Part shown: positions 12,190 to 24,099 of the stretch, piece after piece
Layout: the number at the start of each line of letters is the position of its first letter
Position numbering within the stretch: position 1 is the first letter of the stretch
NCBI GenBank assembly: GCA_910589415.1
Contig: OU342631.1
Location: 18,662,001 to 18,726,000, forward strand
Reading direction: 5' to 3'
Length of the DNA stretch: 64,000 nucleotides
Source: Malachius bipustulatus
Lineage: Eukaryota > Arthropoda > Insecta > Coleoptera > Melyridae
Notes under the pieces: model-generated
Seen by the model: only the letters and a program-made list of their open reading frames with translations
What the model was told of the DNA's origin: nothing
Database searches by the model: none
Translations under genes and position numbers: made by a program

Positions 12190-12760
12190 CCCTTGATTAT
12201 GTTTTTTTTTTAGTGGAAAAGTATTAGTTTACGCGATATTTTTATGGGACCACGACAAAAAAAAAAGTAAAAAGCTGTATAAAAACTCCAAGAGGTTTTA
12301 TGTGACATTTTATGGGTTCAGACTGGTTTACTCTTTGCCAGGAAATCGGGGTGATTAAATTATGATTTTATGGAGGCTTTTTAGTGGTATTTTTGATTGT
12401 CAAACTTTTTATTACTTCGTAGCGCTAGTCGTTTCACAAAAAATAGATGATGTGATTTTTTACTCTGTCTCAAGGGGTTTGATAATGGAACTGGGCAGCC
12501 AAAATCAAACGCCATGTATAAAATCATATTTTGAGCATAAAAGAGATAATAACTTCTTTTCAAAATCAGGCCTCGTTTAGGAAATATCTTCAAAAATGTA
12601 AAACTAAGGCCGCAATAAAAATCTGTTTTATTCAGTAACTGAGCAACATTTTTGGAAATATTTCCTAAGGCTGATCTTGAAAAAAGTTATCTCTTTTATG
12701 CTTAAAATTTGATTTTGTACATGACGTTTCATTAGGCGGTCCAGTTACCTAATAACACCC
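12190..12760. mobile_element. Foldback element, related to the one at 56669-57580
   Basis: ATTTTGAGCATAAAAGAGAT near 12528-12547 is mirrored by TATCTCTTTTATGCTTAAAA near 12689-12708. Around the centre, AGGCCTCGTTTAGGAAATAT is mirrored by AAATATTTCCTAAGGCTGAT. The segment AGTGGAAAAGTATTAGTTT near 12213 and ATTATG..TTTTATGGAGGCTTT near 12360 recur in the element at 56669-57580. No coding function. Confidence 0.6.
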
Positions 12761-14642
12761 TATAGTTATTGGTAACTGGCCATTGGTATCCTACTCTGTG
12801 GCAGTAACTTCTATAAGATGAGGTTTAATTTCTTTTTTCTGAAAACCTTCCTTTAAAATTTAAACATATTTCTCGAAACTCGTTTAACACATACGGAATA
12901 TTATAAATTAACGTAATCCCGAGGGTAATCCATTTCATCCTCGATTTCATCTCATAAGCAAGTAAACATAGGGTGACATTCTGACATTTTAAAACAATGA
13001 TGCGGCCATTACATCCAATTACAACCAATACATTTAAGCGAGCATTTATGATTTGAGTGGTTGTTTGTCAGGGGTGCTGAGGACTCGAACATCCCTCCCA
13101 CTAATTTTGATATTGTTGATTGATTATTGGTGGATATTTTTAATGACTAAAGGCGAAGAGATTATTGTGGTTATTTTATTGATAAAGAAGTGACTTTAGC
13201 CTAGTTTTCGCAGTTAGTTTTACTGCGAAATATTTTTTAATCTTATTACATTTTATTTTTCATTTTTTTTTAAACTAGGTAATTAATTTTAATTGTAATT
13301 ATTATTTTTTAAATGATAACTAGAACTAGAATTTTTTTATTTTTATGCGGAATTTTTCAAAAATCGAGCAGTTTTATCGATTATTAACAAACACTGACGT
13401 CAATTTTTATCAATGGATTGAACATTATGATCGGTGAACCGAGTCAATATTGTCGCTGTTAGTTTATCGGTTATCATTCAGTAATTCAGGCTGGAACGAT
13501 TTCTTAATGAATATAATTATTCTAATCTTTTATATTTTCTTGGTCGAACGATTTTCAGTTCATATATAATAATTATTTGAAACGCCATTAATTCGTTTCG
13601 AATTGAAAATTCTACGCAGTAATTGAGACTCCGACGATTTTTAAAGTAACATCGTCAATCGTACCGAAAACTTAGTGAAAATTAATTGGTTAAGCTCTGT
13701 TGAATTGTTGATTCATTGACTGACAACTGTCATGAGGATGGTTTATAACCCGAAACCGGTATAGACAAACTTGATCAAATTTTATTGTTTTTTTAAGGTC
13801 AAACTTACTTCGTCATACCGTTGGTTGTAGCTTGACATAACCAAGTCATTCACCCATAATTATAATAATTACAAAAGCGAAGAGTTTGGGATAAAAAATT
13901 TCATGTCCATTACCGCGCTTTTATTTTCATTTTTGAAACAAAAAAGATGTTCGCCAACTTGGCGTCGAGTTAGCGAAACAATATTGCTTTTATTGATTTT
14001 TTGAAGTATTCACGCCACGTTGAACTTGAATAATTTTGGAACAAGAACAAGAAAATTTTGAAAATTTGAGTAAAAGTTTGCTGTCTCTGTTTGGATGAAA
14101 TTTGGTCAAAAAATGTCAATCTGCGAATGGCTACGATGACTATGAAATCCTTCTTTCTGTAAGTTAATTTTGTACACCAAAAAGCCTTATTAATTTTTTT
14201 TTTTTTTTTGAAAAGTATGTATAAAAAGGCCTCAGTAAAATTGTATAGATCATTCCAAGGATTATTATTCCGTCATATCCGAGGTCATATCTAGATGGAC
14301 CCTAAAAGCGTGAATATGGTGATGTAGTTGCCAAAAATTTTAATTGCGTTGCTGATATAAGATAAAACTAAATCATTAAATATTTATAAAATAATCATGA
14401 CACGGAACTCGATATTAGATACCAGCAGTGGCGTACTCTAATAAGACCCTTTAGAGTAGAGGGGCTTTACGGAGCTGTTGTGGCCCATCAAAATATTTCA
14501 AGGGTTGTCAACTGCCAAATTCATTTTTTAATTTTTTTTACATGATAAGTAGTTTTTTGTTATTGTCTATTATTCACCTACGCAAGAACATCAAGCAGTT
14601 GACTTGGAGAGACTTGCCAATGCTTATTACTTATGTTTATTA
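12761..14642. other. Gene-free AT-rich DNA
   Basis: No gene is recognised. At 13724-13768 the plus strand has a short hairpin (GGTT-TAT-AACC) followed by CGAAACCGG, preceded by CATGAGG. This is a pattern often seen near the ends of arthropod repeats; I did not call it a ribozyme (see rejected items). Confidence 0.4.
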
Positions 14643-15373
14643 TACAGGGTGAACGCAGTCAATTATCAATAGTAACAGTGAGACATTTCAGAGGTTGAAG
14701 TTCATCAGTTTTTTTCTGAAATTTAGAAATCTGAAACAGTTGGTGTATAAGCTTAAGGGAGGCCCAAATTCAGTTTGTAAAATTATTTTCGGATATAGAG
14801 GGTGGCCCAATATCGCTGTACGCCATGCAAACTTGTTATTTTAAATAGGACACCCTTTACCTATATTATTCCATTTTTACATTGTAGGTATGAGAAAATA
14901 GAATGACAATAATGGTTTTTAAGTTGAATTTTTTGACAAGTAATTTATGAGTCATAAACAAATGAAAATCGCCATTTTCATTTTCAAAGCAGCTTATACT
15001 CCTACATATTCCTATCATAATTTTTCATGTAGTGTCCTATCGTGTTGGTGTTGGTGTTGGTGCAATTTTTATACAGGGTGATGAAAAATCTGCTAATTTT
15101 CATCGCCATGTATAAAAATTTTAGCTCCACTTGTGAAAATCATTCTTATTGAATTTTCTTAGATCTGAAAATTTAAAAATATACAGGTGACCTATTTAAA
15201 ATAACAAAGTTGTATGGCGTACAGCGATATTGGGCCAGCCTCTACACCTGAAATAATTTAAAAAACATGCACTTTGGCCTCACATTTACCTTTTAGAAGA
15301 AAACCAAATTGATATTTCAATTAACAAAACAGTCGTGTGACTTTTTTCGCGACTCTGGGTCACCCACCCTATA
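14643..15373. mobile_element. Foldback element with the shared inner core (copy 2)
   Basis: It starts TACAGGGTGAACGCAGTC and ends ACCCACCCTATA. The middle part is clearly palindromic: GGCCCAATATCGCTGTACGC near 14806-14825 is mirrored by GCGTACAGCGATATTGGGCC near 15217-15236. The core with AACAAATGAAAATCGCCATT lies near 14958. The outermost about 100 bases on each side pair poorly, so that layer has decayed or differs in origin. The GGCCCAATATCGCTGTACGC arm is shared with the element at 34523-35375. Confidence 0.65.
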
Positions 15374-16399
15374 TGATATTTTGAACAAATGAACAAATTG
15401 TTGTTACAAGAACTTGAAGAAAATAGCTCTGTCCCTTCAAGAACGTTTTATCTCTAATAACTGCGCCACTGCGGATGATACATTGATACCAGGAAATTGA
15501 CTGCCATGATTTATCAATACTGAAATAAATTAACCCACAAAATTTGAGTATGTACTTAGATACAATAATAATAATAATGAAAGTCAGAAGATTCTCACAC
15601 TGACTGAGGTTTTCGTTTTCTCAAGTCTTATCTTTGTTTGAGAAATTTATTTAAAGGATAAACGAAACGCGATAGTAATAATATCAATCGAAGGTAATCC
15701 CGGAGTTATAATAAGGAAATATAGCGACCTAGAAACAGGATTTCGTCATTCCGTCCATAAAATTTTGATCAACTTGCGAGTGACGCTCGGTGTCAATGTT
15801 TTAAAGTGACAGACACAAATTGTTTGGGGGTTTAATAATAATTAATGAAGGAGTCGGGATTTTAAGGGTAAAACTATTTCTGTCCTGTTTTGTTTATTAT
15901 CCCCTTCTCCTCTTTTTGTAAATTTTTCTAGTAATATTATTCAAGTTATTAATAAGTAGTCTATTTTTAAATGCCAGCAGAGAAAAACAAAACATTTAAA
16001 TCTGATAGTAAACATTGTATCCTAGTAAACATTGGAAGTTATGAATAACTCCCCGATTTCCGAGTTCACTCTAGCCGAAGCCTTGTGAGGAGTTCTGAGC
16101 TTGCGCGATGGTTTTGGCGGGTCCATGGTCGTAGTATTGGAAATCAATTTACACGTCTCGACCTACTACCCTTTACCGCCCTTCCTCCTTGCAGTTTGTC
16201 GGGTTATCCTGCGGTGGTGTCGAGTTGTTCAACCTTTTATGGGCCCTAAAAGCATATTATTGTACTTAGCTAAGTTGGAATGACTAGTCAAAAGTTTATT
16301 GGGCTAAAACGAGCGCTGAAAATTATATAAAATAAAATTTGGACTTCGTCATTTTTCACGGGTAACAGTTTTACTTTGATTTTTTTTAGTTCCGTATCC
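15374..16399. other. Gene-free DNA with a GC-richer patch
   Basis: No gene is recognised. The segment at about 16060-16250 is clearly richer in G and C than its surroundings and holds a 60-residue open frame (16101-16283) with no motif I know. It may be an old transposon fragment or an isolated exon, and I see no convincing splice-site pair around it. Confidence 0.3.
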
Positions 16400-17520
16400 A
16401 AGTTTTTTCGTAGTATTTGGTGCCAATTATTATTATAAACAACAACCAACATGTCGTGTTGCCAATTTTTATCAGTATTGTTCGACGAATAGTGCAAGAA
16501 CAAGATTGCTTCCTGACAAAAAAAATGGTACCATGCACTTTTTCACTTACGCACTTGAAATGCACTTTTTTCAAGATCTTTTTAGATAGAGGACATGCCG
16601 AAATTTCTGTAACTTTCGGTGCATTTTCTTCCAACCTGCAAAATATGTTTTCAATTTTTGCACGATAGATTGACGAAAAATGTGGTCTAATGACCTGAGT
16701 TCTCTCTGTTGTAAAAAATTGGACCATTGAAGATTTTCTCAACAGTCGGTTAGAGTAAAAAAATTTGTGCTCATTTTTTTGCTATATTTTCAAAATTGTA
16801 AAATATTTTAATAATTTTTGCTTAAATTATTTGAGGAAAAGAGCTATTCGGTCTAGATAAGAGAAAACCAACTCATGTCTCTTACAAACAAAGTTTATCA
16901 TTTATTTTAATTTTTTGAAGAAACTTCAACAATTAACATAGTCAAGTATACCTACAGGGCGAGCCGCGGGACGAGCCAAAAGGTGTAGGTACAAATAAAC
17001 ATGTCCAAATTTCTGCTAGTATTGGTGCTCTGCCAGTATTGGTATTCTAAACTGTAAAGTATTTTTCCCAATTTTTGGACGATAGCTTGATTACTAGCAA
17101 TGCGAGTAGCAATGCGAACAAATTTATAGTTGCCAACCAAGTTCTTAGTTAAGGAGCCAAAATTTTTGTCCATAGAATTGTAGATTAATTTCATAATTTC
17201 TGGCAATAGTTTGACGAAATGTACCTAGGTAGTCAGGGAACGAAAAATAACTTGGAAATTAAAAAAATCTTACTTGAGCTAAGTTTTTAAAATAGGGAGT
17301 ACCCAAACTATTTTGGCAAATTTTGTCTATAGTTTGACGAAAAGTGTTGTAAGTTACAAATTGACACCACAGTATGTAGTATAAAATTGGAACCATGTAA
17401 ATTTTTGCAAAAATGCAAAGAAAAGCTTTCAAATTTCCATAATTTTTGTTGTAAATTTTGTAAAACCTTTTTGGCTTTTTCCTAATTCTAAGCAAAATAT
17501 ATTCTATAAAGTTTTTTTGA
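16400..17520. repeat. Eroded tandem array with TTTGACGAAA units
   Basis: Related segments recur: a TTTTTG(C/T)CCATAGTTTGACGAAA-like motif ends near 16680, 17218 and 17341, and a GGWACCATG...TTTTTGCAAAAATGC motif occurs near 16526 and 17390. Similar sequence reappears at about 19975-20360 (ACTTTGACGATAAT, ATGGTACCATCG..TTTTTGTAAAAATGC). This suggests one old array of roughly 120-170 base units, now strongly diverged and interrupted by the foldback at 17826-18828. The 118-aa minus-strand frame inside (16386-16742) is a by-product of this repeat. Confidence 0.4.
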
Positions 17521-17825
17521 TTAAGTTTGATAAAGTCAATATTTTTTGAGTTATTAATGAATCAAAATGTTATTTTTTCATGAAATGCATGTTTTGAAAC
17601 AGTTGGTGTAAATGACTCCAAAACTATACGTTTTTCGAAAAAAATTGTTCTTACCAAAGTGAAGCTAATAAAGTGAAAGCTATTAAAAAACAGTTTTTTT
17701 TTTACATTTTAGGCAGAATCCAAATCGACTTAGCTAAAGGTCGAGCTTAAGGTGTAATTTTCAAATTTTCTTTTGAGTACTCGAGCGTAAGAGGGAAAAC
17801 CGATACATTTTTTGGAAAGCAGCTA

Positions 17826-18828
17826 TACAGGGTGCACCATGTATCCTTCTCTATATTGCTATCTCCTGAACGCTAAGAGATACAGGGTCGGTTAAATTAG
17901 AGAAAAGATGCGCAGTTTTGTGGTCATCTCGAATTCGTCAAAACATGCAAGATATCTGTGACCGTTCCTGATATATCCTGAAAAAACTGAAAAATCGAGA
18001 TTTCTTATTTTCGTCATATCTTTTTTATTATTGGAAATTAATAAATAATTTTTTGTAGGCTTACATAAGCCGTTAAGAGCTATCCATCTGACATTTCAAA
18101 AATTTTCAAGGCCTACTAGATCCAAGAGTTTCACAGTCAACTTTCGTTTTTCTTATGGCCGCCATATTATTTTTTTATGTCGTTCGATTAGAAAAAAATA
18201 ATGGAAACCAAAAATTAATACACTTCAAAAAATAAATTTAAAAATTTTTTATTCTTCTTTTTTTAAAGAAAAACCTAAAAAAAAATCGTCGAAAAACGTC
18301 AACATTTGTAAAATACGCCGAAATAGTGCTTGCCTTATGGTTTTTTAATTTATCTATGAAATTTGGTCCAAAAATGTGTCTTTTTTGTAAAGAAAAAAGA
18401 AGAATGTAAATTTTTTAAATTTATTTTTTGAAGTTTAACAATTTTTAGTTTTTATGATTTTTTTATATCGAACAATATAAAAAAACAATATGGCGGCCAT
18501 AAGAAAAACGAAAGTTGACTGTGAAAACTCTTGGATCTAGTAGGCCTTGAAAATTTTTGAAATGTCAGATGGGTAGCTCTTGACGACTTATGTAAGCCAA
18601 CAAAAAAATTATTCATTAATCTCCAATAATAAAAAAGATATGGAAAAAATAAGAAATCTCGATTTTTCAGTTTTTTCAGGATATTTCAGGAACGGTTACA
18701 GATCTTGTATGTCTCGACGGAATCGAGATGGCCACAAAATTGTGCTCCTTTGGACTTGTTTAACCGACCGTGTATCTGTTAGCGTTAGGAGATAGCAATA
18801 TAGAGAATGATACATGGTGCACCCTGTA
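17826..18828. mobile_element. Foldback element, family A copy 2, TA target duplication
   Basis: This 1003-base palindrome begins TACAGGGTGCACCATGTATC and ends with the mirrored CATGGTGCACCCTGTA. It is flanked by TA at 17824-17825 and at 18829-18830, the target duplication expected for a Tc1/mariner-like or related integration. Arms of about 490 bases match copy 1 at 5107-6112 closely and carry mirrored GGCCGCCATAT blocks (near 18157 and 18490). No transposase is encoded, so any movement would have needed enzyme from elsewhere. Confidence 0.8.
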
Positions 18829-20760
18829 TAGAACACTTTTCAAAGTACTTTTCAAATAAGTCCTGGATGGAGTAGATTGAATAAATAAACTAAACGAGTT
18901 ATGTAGGACTTTTTTTTAGTATAAGCTTAAAAGAAAAGTATAAATTGAATTGGCCGGTTTAGAATGATTCTTTTGAAAAAAACGTACGAAAAAAGTACAT
19001 TTAAATAAAACAAAATTTTCAAATTTCCCTATTTTTTTTCATAACATGTAACTCAAACTATTAAATATACGTAAGTAATAACAGAGAACAAAAATTTAGG
19101 GTTGGCTTAACAAAAATTTAACGTTAGAAGTTTAAATTTTATTGTAAGGATTATCTGACCCGAGCCCTTTAACCCTTTAACTTTTAAAAACAAAGGGGCC
19201 TAAAAAGTGGAATTATGAGATGATGATCTTATAGCCCTTAAATTACCTTCAAAATGATTTTTGGATGGACCCAATAACATTAAAAAACCGGAGTTATCGT
19301 AAAAAAATCAATCGCATTTTTTTGCAAATAATTCTGATCAACTGAATCTTTTTTAAGGGTCGAAATTTCATAATACTTAAATAATTTTTTTTCAAATAAG
19401 ATTTTAATTTATAAATGGACAATTAAAACGAAGCTGCTTTAAAAATAATTTTTCCATTGTTTTCAGGATAAGGGATGGTTTTTAAGGGTTGAAAATTTTC
19501 AGAGAATCAATAAATTATATCATAAGCATAAGCAGTAAACACATTTTTTGTCTAGGTAGGTAATGTTAATGTGCGACTTAATATTTCAGGTAGTCAAAAT
19601 TTTTTTGAGTTAGGGGATGGTCTTAAGGGTTGAAAAATAGATGTACATAAATCATAAATCACGTCAAAATGCTACAGAATATTTATTCTACTTGACTAAA
19701 TTCAATCAACTGAATTGCTTTAATGTGTTTTTTTTTTCAAAAGAGGTGGGTTTCACCCCTAAAATGCAAAGAGTGCAAGTCAAGCACATGCCATTTTTGA
19801 AGTTAAGGGTAAAATAAGCTTGATCCCAAATTTTCATGAAAATCTATGGAGGTTTAAAGAATTCTACGGTAATAGCCTATTTTCACTTTCAGTGACTAGA
19901 GCTACAATACAAAAATAATGCATTTGGTCGAAAAGTAAGTACCTACCTATAGCAGGAGAAACTGTAAATTTTTTTGGAAAATTTAACATTACTTTGACGA
20001 TAATTTTGGCATAATTATTAACAAAGCAGAGTACCTACTTCACCATGATGCAGAATAAAAATTGGAACTGTTAACTTTTTTTTTTAATAAGCTTTTGATA
20101 TATTTTTTATTTATTTTTGAAGTGTCTGATGTTTTGGAAGCTTTAGCGTTTAATTTGGACCACACAATGTGACTAACCGTGGTAAATCTCCTTGATACAA
20201 CTAGAATATAATGGTACCATCGTATTTTTGTAAAAATGCATTAAACGCACAAAAAAGATTTGTTAAATTAAAAAAATAAGTTACCTAAAAAAATTTTTTG
20301 GTGAAATTCTGTAGAACTGTAGATACCTAAAATTTTCTAGAATTCTTTGACGAAGAAGAAGAAGAATCCTAGTTTCCCTTATTTGAGTATCTAAAGGTAC
20401 GTACTTGGAAAAAAAGCGCCTTGGAGTTTTTTTTAACAAAGTTGCAAAACAAAGACCCCTGAAGTAATTTATTTGAAACTTCTTGTAATATTTCTTTGTA
20501 TCAGTATTCAGTGATACAAAAAAAAATTAAAGGCAACATCATGAATTTTGTAAAAATTGCAAAAATATTTTTGAGGGGTGCAAACTTTCCGATTTGTTTG
20601 ATTTGGAAAATATCACCCGCCCCTTAGGTTCTCCCAGGGGCAGGTTTATAGGCTTTTTTTCATCGGACTCTTTAACACAAAATAAGTAGGTAAATATAAT
20701 ATTCCCTCGAATATTCCAATCAATCTTTGTCCTAGTTTTGCTCCATGTAATATTCATCTC
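18829..20760. other. Gene-free DNA with short direct repeats
   Basis: No gene is recognised. A motif TTTTTAAGGGTYGAAA recurs near 19351, 19479 and 19622, and GGGATGGT precedes it in two of the three, so this looks like an eroded repeat. About 19975-20360 resembles the 16.4-17.5 kb array. Confidence 0.4.
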
Positions 20761-22739
20761 TTGGTTCGGAAGGTCAAATAATAATTTCAGTTTTCCATGT
20801 TGGGAAATAGGGTAAAGCTCACAAGCTAGCTATTGACCATAAAAAAATTGCAGCGTTATTTATTTATATTTATAGTTTATACATTTATGCTATAGGTGGG
20901 CACATTCATTTTTTTCGTCGATATAAAGCGCGGTATTCGAGACGGTATTATATAGTCCCAGAGTTCTTTCCACTTATTTGAACGTGAACCAAAGCGGTTT
21001 TATATTCGATTAATTTAACCAAGTGAACCTAACACTACTTGACAGTTGCATAAGTAGGTATAGTAACAATAAAAGTAACAGTGACGTTGATTTTAATTAA
21101 TAACAGTTGACTCAGAGTGCTCAGTGCTTATTAGAGTTGACCTTCACAAATTTTACCTTTACCTCGATCTTCATTGAGTTCTCTGATTTTTTTTTGTATC
21201 GTGAACTTTGCCTTGACCAAAATACTAATATAGACCACTCGATTACTACTTAGTACCTACTTTACAGTAAAATTGAATTTTTTTAGTGTAGCTTTTGTTA
21301 AACTGAGCGTTAGGTACTTCAAAGAACTAGAACTATGTATAAGGACTAAAAAATGGAATTTCCCATAACTTATGAACTAGTATTCTGAGAAAATAATTTT
21401 GATGGGTTTATGTAACTCTATCATTCGTGACCTCCTGGGGGTCATTTCATTACCACATATTAATAGCAATAATTTGATGATCAAGGTTGCGAAAATTCCA
21501 GGCCTACCTACATATTTAAAAAATTACGTCATTTCACGATGTATCTCTATCATACGTGGTTTGATTTGAATGTCTAGTGTTACAGGGAATTGCGATTTTG
21601 ATTTGGGGTAGATTGAGAGTAATGTGACAACGTCTAAAAGCAGTAGCGCAACGCGTTTGCCCATGTCTGGACTTCCCCTCATATCCAGGTCACCGACTTA
21701 TTTTACTGTGTCAGAAATCTGCACTTGCAACATTTGCGGATATTGCAATGGCAGGTGGTGCATTCTGATCTATTTTTGTTGAATTTTTGCTATCAGAAAA
21801 GTCTAGTTGCACCAATATTCTCTTGTTATTATGTATAATACATGCAGCTCTATTAATAGATGCACATTTAAAATTTAAATAAACACAATAATTTAACACC
21901 AACTCATCATCCATGAATAATAAACGATTTTGTTTTGTTGTAATCGGTGTTTCTAAAGATAGTTACCGAAAGTGAGGCAAATATAATGACAGTTTAGAGC
22001 ACATGAAACGATAAAAACGCTCTAATAGCTTCATTTGAATTTAACATTAGAGAAAACGCAAAAACTTGTTTTTTGATAAAGAGTTATTTTGGAAATTATT
22101 ATGACCCTTCCAACTTATTAGATTGATTTATTTTATCCAAAAGATTTTCTTGCAATCTCTCATTGCAAAAAAGGATCGTTAAATATAAAATATTCATTTA
22201 ATAGCTCTTTTAAATTCTTCAAACTGCAATAACAATTCATTTTAGCTCATCAAAGTTTAATGGTCTGTCTACAATTTTTTAACCATAAAAATACGTGTTC
22301 ATTAACGATCATGACCTGACGCAATGTGCACAATCTTCTCTTATTTTATTTATTCGCATACGTTTTGTTATTGTTACTGCACATTAAGTTTCTTGGTAAC
22401 ATATTGCAACGTGAGCTTCTAATTAGTAATTACTAATCTAGAATATTTAAATTTATTCACATCTTGAGATTTATGTTCATGTTCGTTCCTCTGCTGCTAG
22501 ACTTGTTTGACTATAGTTTTCGTCTGTCAGCAATTAAAAAATTGTAGGTAGTTTCTTTTGCTATCACCTGGCCATATAAAACTTTTAACGAGCTATACAT
22601 TTTTTCTAAGACATCTTCATCAGGATCAATCAAACCGAAACAGAAATCAACAATCCAGCTACAGTTGAATAAATAACACTTGAACCACTTGCAATTAATA
22701 ATTTCTTACAACGATTATTTGTAAAAAATTAAGGGAGTA
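20761..22739. other. Gene-free AT-rich DNA, nothing recognised
   Basis: I see no coding exon, RNA gene or clear repeat in this stretch. Open frames are short (up to 67 aa at 21711-21914, minus strand) and without recognisable motifs. Confidence 0.4.
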
Positions 22740-24020
22740 GAATGAAATGAATCCTAGTATTTATCTCGATTCCAGATCTATAATCCTAATAGCTGCAGTA
22801 GACCAAGTGCAAAGATAATACATACGATAGGTACAGTTAAAATATAGGATGAATCCGAATATTTAGATTCCTAGTAAGTCTTTAATGACCGCTATCACAA
22901 GATGAATCTGAATCCCGGTGTCTCTAATCCTAATAATAATGTTAATATCTGCAATACTAAAGTTATTATAAAACGAATCCGATTATTTTGAATCATAATT
23001 ACCACTCATCCTAATATCAGTGTAAAAGTACAATGAATCCTAATATTTCTAATTTCAATCTTTATTCTAATTCTACTACCTGCATATCCAATCTCTTGAG
23101 TATTATTACAGTTATAATTATTATAACTACAGTTTTTATTACTGAATGAAGTATCCCAGTATCTTTAATCAGAAAACTTTAATCTGGAATATATCTCAAA
23201 TTATTATTTTATAAATTTATAACTGTGTAAACCCAAAATTAATAAAGAATGAATCCGATTATCTTTAATCCTTGTTCCTACAATCCCAAAGTTAGTAATG
23301 ATGAATCTGAATATCAAATCCTAGTATCTCTAATCCTCATAACTGATTCACGAAAATATGATTGGACGATTTTCATCATTCTAATACATTTAATTTAATT
23401 CATGTGGGCGCTAACATCCTATAACATGGATAGGCAGTCTAAGAAGAAGAAGACATTCAATCCTAATATCTGCAATCGGAAACTTAAATAATACGAGTTC
23501 CAATATATTAATGCCGTTATACCTAATCCTAATACCAGCAAAGATAAAGTTATTAAAGGATGGCTTCGAATTTCTCCATTTCAGTATCTCTAATCCTAAA
23601 TACATGGAGACTCGAATTAAATTAAAATGGAATCGAAAATATCACATCCATAAGTGTCGCCAATCATAATTTTTCAAATCAAAGTTAACGTAGGATGAAC
23701 CCAAATATTTCAAATGTTTCTCTCATTCTATTATCTGCTAATATCCAAATATGTAGTTAATACAAATACTAAACTAATCCGAATAAGTGGATTCCCAATT
23801 TCGAATCCTAATATCTACAATCCTAAAGATTTTATCGCTTCAATTCAATTGTATAGAATCATTGAATCTCAAACCCGAGCTCAAATCCTAATACTTACCA
23901 GAATCGTAGCTTTAATTAAATCCGAATATATTAATTCACAGTTCTATAATCCTAATATTTCTTATACCTACTCTCTCATTAATTCTCGTTTCTGTAATAT
24001 TAGGTTTAGATCGTTGGATG
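22740..24020. repeat. Decayed AATCCTAATATCT tandem array
   Basis: Dozens of variants of ATGAATCCGAATATCT, AATCCTAATANCTGCAATC and AAAGTTATTAAAGGATGAA follow each other across about 1.3 kb, for instance near 22750, 22783, 22849, 22902, 22924, 23033, 23250, 23301, 23321, 23458, 23524, 23590, 23805, 23885 and 23950. Spacing is irregular (roughly 50-75 bases), as in an old array with many indels. The array ends about 80 bases from the DNAJB13 stop codon. The 103-aa frame at 23714-24025 (plus) is repeat translation, not a gene. Confidence 0.7.
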
Positions 24021-24031
24021 TCTAATCTTTT

Positions 24032-24037
24032 TTTATT
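24032..24037 (-). promoter_or_regulatory. Candidate poly(A) signal for DNAJB13
   Basis: On the minus strand AATAAA occurs about 63 bases downstream of the stop codon, a usual distance for a short 3' UTR. A second AATAAA at 24092-24097 lies almost on the stop codon and is less likely to serve. If right, the transcript ends just at the edge of the decayed array. Confidence 0.4.
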
Positions 24038-24099
24038 TATTTATATTTGTGTTTAGAAAATTAACGATCTGCACGGAAATGTTTATAATTATTTATTTT

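Noticed and set aside
13724..13768. Possible third hammerhead (CATGAGG, hairpin, CGAAACCGG) on the plus strand
   Set aside because: The CUGAUGA core is not present (reads CTGTCATGAG). CGAAACCGG hairpins are common at arthropod repeat ends without being ribozymes.
16386..16742. 118-residue minus-strand frame
   Set aside because: It lies in the eroded repeat array, overlaps an open plus-strand frame, and shows no family motif or coding bias.
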